64,000 bases of DNA, from assembly GCF_019665785.1 (NCBI RefSeq), contig NZ_CP081149.1:2914001-2978000 (forward strand). The letters are read 5' to 3'. Of the stretch, positions 7,574 to 16,634 are shown piece after piece. Positions within the stretch are counted from its first letter, which is position 1. Each line of letters begins with the position of its first letter. The translations under genes and the position numbers were made by a program. Source of the stretch: Deefgea piscis. GTDB taxonomy: Bacteria > Pseudomonadota > Gammaproteobacteria > Burkholderiales > Chitinibacteraceae. The notes beneath the pieces are model-generated. The model did not search any database. It was not told the origin of the DNA and saw nothing but the letters and a program-made list of their open reading frames with translations.

Positions 7574-9865
7574 TCAACGCGGCTGTTTCGATTGCGCTAT
7601 GGCCTCCAGTAGCTCGGGGTCGGTAATCATTTGTGCTTGGGGTAATGCATCCGGCTTCAATGTAGTCATAGGCTGCGAGGTAATACTCGTCTCATTAGGC
7701 AATAATGGCATGACCGCTACGCTGGTTTCCACCAGATTGACACTACTTGGCTGCATGATCAGCGGTGATAAGGCCACCGGCGTTGCCTTGATGCCCGCTA
7801 AAGTTTCTAAACCGCTACGCGGTACTTTTAAACTAGCGCCGATGTTTTCTCGCAAAGCACTGGTGATTTGCTCGGCATCTTCATCGCTCTCAATAATGTA
7901 GGGCGTCAATAATAAAATCAGCTCCGAGCGCGTTGAGCGGCTGGTATTGGTACGAAATGCTTGCCCGATCACCGGTATGTCTTTTAAATACGGAATACCA
8001 GCATCGCCCTCTTCATTGGCTTGATCCATCAATCCACCCAACACAATGGTGCGGCCATCCCGCGCAGTTAAACGGGTATCAAGGCGGCGGGTGGCAAACG
8101 TCGGCGTAGTGCTCACGCCCGTCGTAGTTTGCTGCGGCGAGCTGACTTCTTGCATTACTTCCATATCAATGCGCCCGCCAGCATGAATCACCGGACGAAC
8201 TTTAAGCTGAACCCCGGTTTGTCGATACTGAATGGTTTGCAGCACGCCGCCAGTGGCAACGCCGGTATTACTATCGCTTTGCTGGCTGGTGACAATCGGC
8301 ACTTCTTTACCCACATTAATGCTGGCGCTTTCACCATTGCGCGCCATCAGTCGTGGGCTAGAGATAATCTGAGCGCGGTTATTATTGGCCAAAGCGTTAA
8401 TCACTGCTTTTACTTGGCCGGGCTTAATGTATTTGAGCAGCAAGCCCGCCGAGCCGATACCTAGGCCGCCCAGTGTGCCGCCAACCACGTTATTATTATC
8501 AAACGCCCATTCAATCCCCAGATTCAGATTGTCGCCCAGTGTGACTTCAGCAATAGTGGCCTCAATCAACACCATTTTGCTGGGGCGATCGAGCTCTTTG
8601 AGCAAACCCATCCAGCGGGTGAATTCTTCGGCGCTGCCTTGAATAATCAGCGTATTGGTGGGCTTATTGACGACCACGCGGCTAGAGCGAGGTGCGGCAC
8701 CGCCACTGGTGGCTGCAACCGGAGCGCCGTTCATGAGTTCTTGTAATGTTTTGGCCAATAACTCAGCATCGGTATGCCGTACTGGATAAGAAAAATACCC
8801 GCCGCCCGCATTGGCTGTAGGTTGGTCAAGCTTGATCGACCAATCGGCAACATGCTGTAAAACTTTGTCGCTAGTAGCAAACACCACAATGCTATTAATT
8901 GGCCCAATCGGCAGCATCACAATCGGCGCGCCACCACTTGGGCTATTAGAAATGGCAAAGCCCTCAGCGGTTAAAATATCTGAAAGCCGCTTAACTAGCT
9001 CATCCACCGACCAATAGCTCGGATTAATCCGAATGCTCTTACGGCCCCGCATTAAAGGCTGGTCGAGAATTTGTAATGTTTCTAATACCGCGCCCATTTC
9101 ACCCGATTGCGTCGAAATCAATAAGGCGTTTTTGGCGCTGTCTTCCCGAATTTCGATTCGATTATTAAAAACTTGTTTTAAGGTGGTGGCGACATCACTG
9201 GTTTTAACCGATTCAAGCTCAACAAAATGCCACACCGGCCGAAGCGATGGCGGCGTTTCGGGATTACTACTGCTGCGGCTAATCTCGGCCACGTAGCCTT
9301 GCTTTTCATCATCGGCCACCGCCCGATAAAAACCGCCCGATTCAAAAATCGCAATGCCATAGCTTTTGAGTAAGCTACGGGCAATTTTGTCGATTTGCGC
9401 TGCGGTCTGCGGCGCGCCGGTGCGCACAGAAACCAAGTCAGTTCGTTTTTGTAAATTGGCATCAATCACAATCGGTTTACGCAGCACCGATCCATACAAC
9501 ACCTGAATAAAGGTGGGTAATGGCACTTGATCAAAATTCAGACTCAATTCCGCCTTGGTTTGATCCAAGGTGCTGGGCGCGGCATCGGGTTTGACCGTGC
9601 TACTACGAGTGGGTAATGGTGGCTTTGGATTATCGCGGCTAATTTGCGCCGCACGCGGCGCTGATTCACCGGCAAATGGCTTGGCTGACGCTGACGCTGA
9701 CGCTGGCGCCTGCGCCGATACCCCGCTGGCTGAACTGCTGGCAACACCAGAGGCAATGGCCGGACGTAAGCCGGCGGGCCAAATCGGCTCGGCACTGCCC
9801 GAATAGCTGGACACCGCAAATAGCGAAATGATGCTCAACGAAATAATGCGAAATCGATAATACAT
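7574..9865 (-). CDS. gspD: Type II secretion system secretin GspD
   Basis: Outer-membrane secretin that forms the exit channel of the type II secretion system. The 763 residues begin with a signal peptide (SLSIISLFAVSSYSGSA) without a lipobox Cys, then a long Ala/Ser/Pro-rich linker. The N0-like domain (LSLNFDQVPLPTFIQVLYG) and the N1-N3 repeats follow. The C-terminal secretin domain contains VNVGKEVPIVTSQQ and the terminal ELILLLTPYII. An AGGAT ribosome-binding site lies 5 bases before the ATG. It is the last gene of the minus-strand operon and is followed by a terminator. Most T2SS operons place gspD first, so its 3' position is a local feature. Confidence 0.93.
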   Translation of the reverse strand: MYYRFRIISLSIISLFAVSSYSGSAEPIWPAGLRPAIASGVASSSASGVSAQAPASASASAKPFAGESAPRAAQISRDNPKPPLPTRSSTVKPDAAPSTLDQTKAELSLNFDQVPLPTFIQVLYGSVLRKPIVIDANLQKRTDLVSVRTGAPQTAAQIDKIARSLLKSYGIAIFESGGFYRAVADDEKQGYVAEISRSSSNPETPPSLRPVWHFVELESVKTSDVATTLKQVFNNRIEIREDSAKNALLISTQSGEMGAVLETLQILDQPLMRGRKSIRINPSYWSVDELVKRLSDILTAEGFAISNSPSGGAPIVMLPIGPINSIVVFATSDKVLQHVADWSIKLDQPTANAGGGYFSYPVRHTDAELLAKTLQELMNGAPVAATSGGAAPRSSRVVVNKPTNTLIIQGSAEEFTRWMGLLKELDRPSKMVLIEATIAEVTLGDNLNLGIEWAFDNNNVVGGTLGGLGIGSAGLLLKYIKPGQVKAVINALANNNRAQIISSPRLMARNGESASINVGKEVPIVTSQQSDSNTGVATGGVLQTIQYRQTGVQLKVRPVIHAGGRIDMEVMQEVSSPQQTTTGVSTTPTFATRRLDTRLTARDGRTIVLGGLMDQANEEGDAGIPYLKDIPVIGQAFRTNTSRSTRSELILLLTPYIIESDEDAEQITSALRENIGASLKVPRSGLETLAGIKATPVALSPLIMQPSSVNLVETSVAVMPLLPNETSITSQPMTTLKPDALPQAQMITDPELLEAIAQSKQPR

Positions 9866-9928
9866 TGCTTATCCTATGTGTGATCGATGATCAACAGATC
9901 AGTCGCAGTCCAAATTCGCCCTTCTAAG

Positions 9929-10816
9929 CTATCGAGTCTCTAAAGCAGGCCCCGACAACGGTAAGCAAATCACGCCTTTGCTCGGTTGTAACAAATAATC
10001 TTGAGTTGCCAGCCGATCCCCCGGTTGAACAACGCTAGATTTTGATTTTTCTGCTTTAGCCACCACGCCACTGCGAAAAGAGACCTTTTCGCCATTCACG
10101 ATAATGTCGCCCGGCGGCGTTACTGTTTTAACCGTATTCGCCGAGTTGGCCGCTTGCTGTGGCAAATCCAATGCAGCTGGCATCACCACAAAATAGGGTT
10201 TGAGCCCGACCTTAATCTCAGCCAGCACATTCCACTGCGCCACAACAGGTAGTGAAGCCCCAATGTTGCTCGGCCGAGCAACGCTGCCAACGACCGCCAC
10301 CGCCGATGCCGGACGCCCTTGCGCCACCGTGATCGGACTTGACGCCGCTTTGGTCGCCTCCCGTGCAAAAGGCGCTATGCTCTTTGCCGCCAGTCGAATG
10401 CAGATTTCACTATCTCTAATTCGCACAATCTGACTGCCATCTGGCAATTCATCGCCTTGCTTTAGCTCTTGCGCCGGCAAATCAGCCACTTTGACTACGA
10501 CATAGCTTTGCTTGGCACGCATAAAGCCACCCATAATGCGCCAGCTCTGTACTTCAATGCTTTTTTGCCCAAGCAATCCATCCCAAAAACCCAATTCATA
10601 CAACGCTAAATAGCTGGCTTGCTGATCAACGGGAGCTGCGATCGATTCCAGCGCTGCCATATTAATCAGCTCGGTACGCGCTTTAGCTTTAACGATTTTT
10701 TTAGGCTGCGCTGGCAGCCAAGTATTCAAACCGATCACCAAGCCAATCAACACAAAAAGCAGAATGAGTAAGCTGCACCAATGCCGATTGGTCATTTTGC
10801 TGAGGAATTTATTCAT
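9929..10816 (-). CDS. GspC-like inner-membrane protein of the T2SS
   Basis: A 295-residue protein with one N-terminal membrane segment (CSLLILLFVLIGLVIGL) and a periplasmic remainder. The section around WRIMGGFMRAKQSYVVVKV...KQGDELPDGSQIVRI looks like the HR domain of GspC, which contacts the secretin N-domains. Its place just before gspD fits. There is no recognisable PDZ domain; the C-terminal third is variable. I chose the ATG at 10816 (GAGGA box, overlapping the gspM stop by 8 bases) rather than in-frame codons further upstream. GspN or a PilP-like protein are alternatives. Confidence 0.65.
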   Translation of the reverse strand: MNKFLSKMTNRHWCSLLILLFVLIGLVIGLNTWLPAQPKKIVKAKARTELINMAALESIAAPVDQQASYLALYELGFWDGLLGQKSIEVQSWRIMGGFMRAKQSYVVVKVADLPAQELKQGDELPDGSQIVRIRDSEICIRLAAKSIAPFAREATKAASSPITVAQGRPASAVAVVGSVARPSNIGASLPVVAQWNVLAEIKVGLKPYFVVMPAALDLPQQAANSANTVKTVTPPGDIIVNGEKVSFRSGVVAKAEKSKSSVVQPGDRLATQDYLLQPSKGVICLPLSGPALETR

Positions 10817-11447
10817 GTTTTTCCTCGCTGCCGTCGCTTTCGCGATAATAAGCACTCACCACTGCCTCGACTCGGGCGGCAGATTGGCCTTTAACGGATT
10901 GGCCTTGTGCGGATTTTTTACCTGGGATAATTTTGAATGATTCAAAGCGCAGTACCGGTGAGCTGTCCATATCAGCCAAAATAGCGCTGAGCGCTGCATG
11001 CTCATAATCAAATGCCAAATTAGCGCGCATACTTTTATAGCCAGCGGGCAATTGCACATTCATCCCCCCCAAAATCGCCAATCCAGCATCTTGAATCACC
11101 CCACTATTGGGATTGCTGGGTTGTGCAGTCTTGAGCATATTGTTTAGCCGGTCACTTAAAGCTGCCCTTTGCATGGCTTGATTTTTATTGCGCCAGACCA
11201 TCTGCTCTAGCTGATTCACGGTTCGTTCTAAGCGCTGAGCACTTTGTAACCAACGTACTTCAGTCGCCAATTGCTGATAGTTTTTAATTTGTTGCTGTTG
11301 CTTAAGATAAGCCGCTTGCAGCTGAACCACCCGTTCTTGCCACGTGAGTAATTGATAAATCGCCAAAATCGATAAAATCGCCGCCAAGGCCAAACGCGCC
11401 CGCAGATTTTTGCGTAAAACACTGAGCCATAAAGACAAAATTTTCAT
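10809..11447 (-). CDS. gspM: T2SS assembly-platform protein GspM-like
   Basis: A 212-residue protein with a short cytoplasmic N-terminus, one membrane helix (LALAAILSILAIYQLL, about 18-33) and a coiled coil rich in Gln and Leu (about 40-100), then a small periplasmic domain. This is the topology of GspM, which pairs with GspL in the inner-membrane platform. Primary-sequence similarity is weak, as usual for GspM, so position (between gspL and the gspC-like gene) carries much of the call. It starts 4 bases inside gspL. Confidence 0.72.
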   Translation of the reverse strand: MKILSLWLSVLRKNLRARLALAAILSILAIYQLLTWQERVVQLQAAYLKQQQQIKNYQQLATEVRWLQSAQRLERTVNQLEQMVWRNKNQAMQRAALSDRLNNMLKTAQPSNPNSGVIQDAGLAILGGMNVQLPAGYKSMRANLAFDYEHAALSAILADMDSSPVLRFESFKIIPGKKSAQGQSVKGQSAARVEAVVSAYYRESDGSEEKHE

Positions 11448-12490
11448 TTTGCTTCCTCTTTAGGCTGTGTCATTTTCATACTAAGTTTTCTGCTGTTATT
11501 AGCAGCCAAATCAACCTGAACTTCAGAAAACTGCCCACCTTCTGAAAGTCGCCGCACAATCTCTAAATCAGAGGGTGGAGTATTGGGCCAAGTCAGCGTG
11601 AGATTGAGATAATCAGGGCGCCAATCAAACTCTTGCAGCTTGGCTTGATCACCCATTACTTTTTGCACCACTTGCATTAATTGCAATGGATTTGAATTGG
11701 GCTGTAATGTAGCTAAATCTTCGATTTTTAACGCCGATTGAATGGCGGATGCTTTGGCTTGATTAATCATTGCCACTTGCTGCTTTAAAGCCTGCAGTTT
11801 GGGTTGATTTTTAGCAATGGCCTGCTGTAAATCGAGTTGCTGAGCCAATAAATACCAAGCAAAGGTAAAAATCAGCCCAACAATAAAACAATAAATCGTT
11901 GATTCATAATAAAGTTTTTGATTGCCTAATTCAGAGCCTAAAACAATCGCCCACTGCGGCTTTGGTGCGGCAATTAAAGCAATAGGATGAACTGGTGCGC
12001 TCTGTAAAAACTCCGGCAATTCTTTGCGCCAATTTTCTGCGATAAATTCGCTGTGTTTTAACCAGCGTGACTGAATTAAATCACCGTTTTGCCACACTTG
12101 TATTTCATGCATTCCTGCGGCAGAGGCAGAATAAATACCGTTTTCTTGGCGGGGATAACAACAAGCTTCAGGCCGAGCGCGTGCCCATTGAATGGCTACA
12201 CCCGCTGCTTGGCTTATTTTTTCGAGATAAATGGCATCACAAAACCAAATTTCTGCACCTTGGCTATTCCAGTGCAACATAAATTGGGTTTGTTGAAATT
12301 GCGCCATTTGTGGCAATTGAAATGACAGCGTTGCCGCCCATTGACTACGAGGAATTCGTTGTAAATCGATAAAGCGAAATTGCAATAAGCTACGGTCGAT
12401 AATCCAATATTGCAAAAACGGCAAACCGGGCTGCGTTTTAATCCCACTAGAACTGCACAGGTGTAACGTTGGCTTGAAGTGGTCCTTCAT
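11444..12490 (-). CDS. gspL: T2SS assembly-platform protein GspL-like
   Basis: A 348-residue protein with an N-terminal cytoplasmic part that in this family binds the GspE ATPase, a membrane helix at about 195-212 (YCFIVGLIFTFAWYLLA) and a ferredoxin-like periplasmic C-terminus. It overlaps gspK by 44 bases at its 5' end and gspM by 4 bases at its 3' end. The long overlap is odd. There is no in-frame ATG, GTG or TTG between 12490 and about residue 70, and no strong ribosome-binding site precedes the ATG, so expression may depend on coupling to gspK. Confidence 0.78.
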   Translation of the reverse strand: MKDHFKPTLHLCSSSGIKTQPGLPFLQYWIIDRSLLQFRFIDLQRIPRSQWAATLSFQLPQMAQFQQTQFMLHWNSQGAEIWFCDAIYLEKISQAAGVAIQWARARPEACCYPRQENGIYSASAAGMHEIQVWQNGDLIQSRWLKHSEFIAENWRKELPEFLQSAPVHPIALIAAPKPQWAIVLGSELGNQKLYYESTIYCFIVGLIFTFAWYLLAQQLDLQQAIAKNQPKLQALKQQVAMINQAKASAIQSALKIEDLATLQPNSNPLQLMQVVQKVMGDQAKLQEFDWRPDYLNLTLTWPNTPPSDLEIVRRLSEGGQFSEVQVDLAANNSRKLSMKMTQPKEEAK

Positions 12491-13463
12491 ATTTTTGTTC
12501 CGGCAAGGGTATAAAAGCTGAAGATGATGCAGTGCTGGTTAATGGCTGATTCTGTATTCGATAACGATATAACTCATTCCATGGTTTGCTATCGGCAGTG
12601 GGCGTAAGAGACAACAAAATACGCTCTTGCCAATTGATTTCTGGGCTACTTAAAGTCAAACGCACATCGTCACCGGGGAAATGCGTAATGCCAAAACCCA
12701 TCGACATCGGGTCACGACCCAATAAAATTAAGAAGGTATCTGCGGAAAAAACAATACCAGACTTTCTAATTTCCAACAATTTATTTGCAGTTGAGTCGTC
12801 AATTCCTAACACAGACTGTAATACATGGCTTGATGCGGTATTAGGATTAAACCCTGTGTTAGTAAGCACAGAAACATCCGCTTCCAACTGCGAGCGTCGC
12901 AATAAATTACCTTGATCTCGCCAACTGATTAATTCAAAAAGCTCTTGCGGTGTGAGTAACGGTGAATTTCGTGGTCCACGCAGGCCTAGTTGCTGATAGT
13001 CCGCTTTTTCTGCGCCATTGACGCGTTTAAAATGGTCGGCATCTTTATAATCTTCTAACACGTCATACAGCTGATCTTGCAGCGAACTATTTTCAATGCC
13101 GTGTATTTTTAATAAACGACTGAATACATCATGGTCAATTTTATTTAAATTAATTAAACCGCGAAGATCTTGTAGTTGAACTAAAACTCCACTTTTATTT
13201 TGATAAATCGAATCATCCAGCAATACTTTATCGCCTTGTATCCCAATACCATCACGGGACTTTGGTGATGTTAACAGGCGGTAAATCATTTCATTTTTTG
13301 CATTAAATAATTTTAACTCAGTCGCAACAGCTTGCTGTGAGTGTGCCGCTTGATCTAGCTTTAAATCATAGCGTTCTGCTAAATAATTAATCAATACGGA
13401 CAATATTGTCAATATTGATAAAACCAAAGGCAAAACAAAGCCGAATACATTACGGTTTATCAT
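12447..13463 (-). CDS. gspK: T2SS minor pseudopilin GspK
   Basis: A 338-residue minor pseudopilin that caps the GspI-J-K tip of the pseudopilus. The prepilin leader is MINRNVFG followed by FVLPLVLSILTI. As is typical for GspK, the +5 Glu is missing. The large size comes from the inserted alpha domain seen in this family. The C-terminal half carries two helix-hairpin-helix-like stretches (TGFNPNTASSHVLQSVLG). Its ATG overlaps the gspJ stop (TAATG). Confidence 0.88.
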   Translation of the reverse strand: MINRNVFGFVLPLVLSILTILSVLINYLAERYDLKLDQAAHSQQAVATELKLFNAKNEMIYRLLTSPKSRDGIGIQGDKVLLDDSIYQNKSGVLVQLQDLRGLINLNKIDHDVFSRLLKIHGIENSSLQDQLYDVLEDYKDADHFKRVNGAEKADYQQLGLRGPRNSPLLTPQELFELISWRDQGNLLRRSQLEADVSVLTNTGFNPNTASSHVLQSVLGIDDSTANKLLEIRKSGIVFSADTFLILLGRDPMSMGFGITHFPGDDVRLTLSSPEINWQERILLSLTPTADSKPWNELYRYRIQNQPLTSTASSSAFIPLPEQKYEGPLQANVTPVQF

Positions 13464-14059
13464 TATGGACTAGCCATAAATTGAGTATTAAATTTTCTTT
13501 GCCATGGATTATTATTCATAGAAAAAAACCATTTAATTGGAAATTCAGACTCACTCAAGCGAAAAACGACGTATTTAGGTTGTACCTTGGCATCAAAATT
13601 AAAGTCGGATCTTTTCCATACTGAAATTTCTTCATTTTTATCATTCAAATACAACCACTCCGCTTTACCTTTCGTCCATTCAAATAACACAATCGGCACA
13701 GTTTCACCAACTTGATAGTTCAATTGTCCACCGATATTATTATTTTTAATTCGCAATACAAAAGGTACAGGCACACCATCGACTTCATTAATCGATGATA
13801 AAGTTAAACCTTGTATTTGACGCGCATCACCTTGCCCACCATGCCCCCATTCATCATCAAGCCAAACCATGCCCGATAAGGTGCGAGCGACCCAAGCTTG
13901 AACACGGTATTGGCTAGTCAGTGTTTCTTGCGCAATTTGTCGATTAAAAATATTCAGCACATTGGCAAAAAATTGAAATGATAAAGTAACCACTAGTGAG
14001 ACTAAAACTAACGCCACCAGCATTTCTATCAATGTAAATGCAAACTGTCGTTTAAACAC
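13463..14059 (-). CDS. gspJ: T2SS minor pseudopilin GspJ
   Basis: A 198-residue class III pseudopilin with leader MFKRQFA and then FTLIEMLVALVLVSLVVTLSF, with Glu at +5. The residue before the cleavage site is Ala rather than the nearly invariant Gly, which prepilin peptidase tolerates less well. It overlaps gspI by 8 bases and gspK by one base. Position and length support GspJ. Confidence 0.85.
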   Translation of the reverse strand: MFKRQFAFTLIEMLVALVLVSLVVTLSFQFFANVLNIFNRQIAQETLTSQYRVQAWVARTLSGMVWLDDEWGHGGQGDARQIQGLTLSSINEVDGVPVPFVLRIKNNNIGGQLNYQVGETVPIVLFEWTKGKAEWLYLNDKNEEISVWKRSDFNFDAKVQPKYVVFRLSESEFPIKWFFSMNNNPWQRKFNTQFMASP

Positions 14060-14483
14060 CGGGCAGACCTAGCTTATCTTTAACTTGCGTTCGCCGATAA
14101 CCCAATAAAATAATTTCTGCGGTATAGACCACATCCTGATCCGCACGATTCATTTCTAATTCACCAGTAAAGCGCTGCACGCTAAACTCACCGACAGTAC
14201 TATCGCTTTTTAAAACTTGCACCGCTTGGCCCATTGGAATAGCGCGCCAATTTAAATGATAATCACCAAAATCTTCACTTCCCTGCTGTTGTTGCATTGG
14301 ATTGATGTTTTCCATATAAACCAAACTGCGTTCCAGCATATTTTGATAAGCAAGTTCTTCTGCCATTCTGCCTTGTGAGCGAACGATTTGGTTTAACCAT
14401 TCCACCATCGCTACGCCCATAAAAGAGAGAATCACTAAAGAAATAATTGCCTCGAGCAAAATACTACCTTGTTTATATTTCAT
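14052..14483 (-). CDS. gspI: T2SS minor pseudopilin GspI
   Basis: A 143-residue minor pseudopilin with leader MKYKQG and then SILLEAIISLVILSFMGVAM, with Glu at +5. I start at the ATG at 14483 because it overlaps the gspH stop as ATGA and puts the leader at normal length; an in-frame extension to 14528 would add 15 residues and lacks a ribosome-binding site. GspI and GspJ/K form the pseudopilus tip. Confidence 0.86.
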   Translation of the reverse strand: MKYKQGSILLEAIISLVILSFMGVAMVEWLNQIVRSQGRMAEELAYQNMLERSLVYMENINPMQQQQGSEDFGDYHLNWRAIPMGQAVQVLKSDSTVGEFSVQRFTGELEMNRADQDVVYTAEIILLGYRRTQVKDKLGLPGV

Positions 14484-14971
14484 GAATCTAATCGCGCCGG
14501 ATAACAATGGGGCGAGCGTAACTCCCATCGGTAGGTTTCATCATTATTATGAATGACCACCACACCGCCACTACAAAATCCATTGGCCAAATAGCTAATA
14601 TTTTGTTCCAGCGATAAATGATAATTTTCGGGTAACTGCGGTAATGGATATATCTCACCAGTCTGAATGGCACTTAATTCAAAATCAGCATTTAAGACTA
14701 AATCATTTTGTTTATAACGAGCTAAATCAGGGATATAACTCAGAATCAAACGAATGCGATCAAGTTGGGCATCTTTTTCTAAAGACCCCACCATTTTGCT
14801 TAAGTTTGGCACGACCATTGCAGTTAACAATGACAATATAACCATTACAATTAATACCTCAATCAAAGTAAAACCATTGATTAAGCCATTAATTAAGCAT
14901 TTTCTGGCATTGTCACTTGGCTTGCTCTGCGGCAACGTGCTCGAGCTGCGCACCAAAGTGCTTACTCGCAA
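14480..14971 (-). CDS. gspH: T2SS minor pseudopilin GspH-like
   Basis: A 163-residue pseudopilin. The class III motif FTLIEVLIVMVILSLLTAMV comes after an unusually long 33-residue leader ending in Gly. There is no ATG before the motif. The likely start is the TTG directly after the gspG stop (TAATTG) or a GTG/TTG a few codons later, so the exact N-terminus is uncertain. Position between gspG and gspI supports GspH. Confidence 0.8.
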   Translation of the reverse strand: MRVSTLVRSSSTLPQSKPSDNARKCLINGLINGFTLIEVLIVMVILSLLTAMVVPNLSKMVGSLEKDAQLDRIRLILSYIPDLARYKQNDLVLNADFELSAIQTGEIYPLPQLPENYHLSLEQNISYLANGFCSGGVVVIHNNDETYRWELRSPHCYPARLDS

Positions 14972-15424
14972 TTAACTATCACCCAACGGTAAATAACCAA
15001 TATCGGCATCATTTTCAGTACCACCTTGCACCCCATCAGCACCAAAAGAGTACAGCGCAAATGGTTTGCCGGGTGCGCCAGGAAATGCATATTGATAAGG
15101 ATTTCCCCAAGGATCATCGGGCATTGCTTCTTCGAGGTATGGGCCTTTCCAGCGCTTGGCATATTTACCTTCGGTTGGCGGTGTAATTAATATGCCCAGC
15201 CCTTCCTCCGTGGTAGGAAATCGACCAATATCTAATTTAACGGTATCTAAAGCGCCTTTTAACATCTTAATTTGCGCTTGTGCCGTTTGTATTTTTGACG
15301 AATCGACTCGTGAAAATATTTTTGGCCCAACCAAGCCCACCAATAAGCCAATAATCACCATCACGACCAGCATTTCAATCAGCGTAAAGCCTTTTTGACT
15401 TGAAGAAACATGAACTATTTGCAT
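14972..15424 (-). CDS. gspG: T2SS major pseudopilin GspG
   Basis: Main subunit of the pseudopilus piston. The 150 residues start MQIVHVSSSQKG and then FTLIEMLVVMVIIGLLVGLV, with cleavage after Gly12 and Glu at +5. The conserved GspG C-terminal features are present: GRFPTTEEGLGILI, WKGPYLE, DPWGNPY and a calcium-site-like GADGVQGGTENDADIG. It lies 10 bases after gspF, in operon order. Confidence 0.96.
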   Translation of the reverse strand: MQIVHVSSSQKGFTLIEMLVVMVIIGLLVGLVGPKIFSRVDSSKIQTAQAQIKMLKGALDTVKLDIGRFPTTEEGLGILITPPTEGKYAKRWKGPYLEEAMPDDPWGNPYQYAFPGAPGKPFALYSFGADGVQGGTENDADIGYLPLGDS

Positions 15425-15434
15425 TGTTTGGCTC

Positions 15435-16634
15435 TCATATTTTAATGTTACTGATACTAGTAATGGCCAACATAATCGCCACCATCATAAAACCAACTAC
15501 GCCACCGATGATTAAAATAGCCACCGGTTCTAGTAATGAGATAAATCTTTTTTGTGCATCAGCGGCCTTAATGTCATGTGCCGTTGAAATTTGAATCAAC
15601 ATCTCAGCAACACGACCCGTTTTTTCGCCTACTGTGAGCATATTCAGATCAATTCGATCTAATAAATGATGCATTTTAATTGTTTCAGAAAAGCGCACAC
15701 CTGCCCGCAGATCTTTTGCCACTAAACGCAGTCGATTGCTGACAATAGCTACCTCACAAGCCTCGATGGTTAAATCAATCGCTGAAATAATATTAACGCG
15801 ATTGAGCAATAACATGCCAAGCATTCCACTCCATTGACTTGATTGACGCTCAACTAACCATGAAGAAATCAATGGAAAATTCCAAAAAAAACTCACCCAA
15901 TCATATTGACGGGCTATTTTTCGATACACAAAGACCCCAGCAATAGCCAAAAAAATCAGCCCAACTCCAATTTCAAATAAATGGCTACGAAAATAAATAC
16001 CCGAGCCAATTACTATTTTTGATATAAAAGGTAAATCTACATTGCCATTTTTTAAAATAGTAGCAAAACGCGGAACTACAAATAAAAAAATCGTTACAAT
16101 TGCCAAAATACCGGTAACAACTAAAATTATTGGATAAATCAAAGCTGTGATGGCATCTTTTTTGGCTCTAATTTCCTTTTGCCATTGATCAATACCTGAT
16201 TGTAATGCGCTACCTAATACACCCGACTCTTCCCCAGCCCTAGCCAAATGCCGAATATAAATTGGTAGATTAAGCTCGGGCAGTGCCAACATTTTAGATA
16301 CAGTTTCACCAGACCTTAATCCAGGAAGTATTTTTTGCTGCAAAATTTGGCCTAATGCAGTGCCATCCCAAGTATCGGCCAAGGTATATAAAGCCTCGCC
16401 CATTGGAATACCGGCATTGAGCATCCCTACCCAACTACTCAAAAATTGTATCCGTTCTGCTACGCCAATTTTTTTATTTAATCCTTCTTTTTTATTTCCC
16501 TGCTCTTGCAATGAAGTAATTGATAAACCTTGCTGTATTAAAGTCGCAATTGCGGTATTTTTATCAACGGCATTAAGCTCGCCTTTTCTGGCTGAGCCTA
16601 AGGTATCGATGGCGGTATAGATAAAAATACTCAT
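15435..16634 (-). CDS. gspF: T2SS inner-membrane platform protein GspF
   Basis: A 399-residue polytopic protein of the GspF/PilC family. It has two homologous cytoplasmic helical domains (about residues 60-160 and 270-365) and three membrane segments (about 160-190, 212-235 and 370-396). The opening IFIYTAIDTLGSARKGELNA is typical of the family. It is the rotor/platform that couples GspE ATPase action to pseudopilus growth. It overlaps gspE by 4 bases. Confidence 0.93.
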   Translation of the reverse strand: MSIFIYTAIDTLGSARKGELNAVDKNTAIATLIQQGLSITSLQEQGNKKEGLNKKIGVAERIQFLSSWVGMLNAGIPMGEALYTLADTWDGTALGQILQQKILPGLRSGETVSKMLALPELNLPIYIRHLARAGEESGVLGSALQSGIDQWQKEIRAKKDAITALIYPIILVVTGILAIVTIFLFVVPRFATILKNGNVDLPFISKIVIGSGIYFRSHLFEIGVGLIFLAIAGVFVYRKIARQYDWVSFFWNFPLISSWLVERQSSQWSGMLGMLLLNRVNIISAIDLTIEACEVAIVSNRLRLVAKDLRAGVRFSETIKMHHLLDRIDLNMLTVGEKTGRVAEMLIQISTAHDIKAADAQKRFISLLEPVAILIIGGVVGFMMVAIMLAITSISNIKI

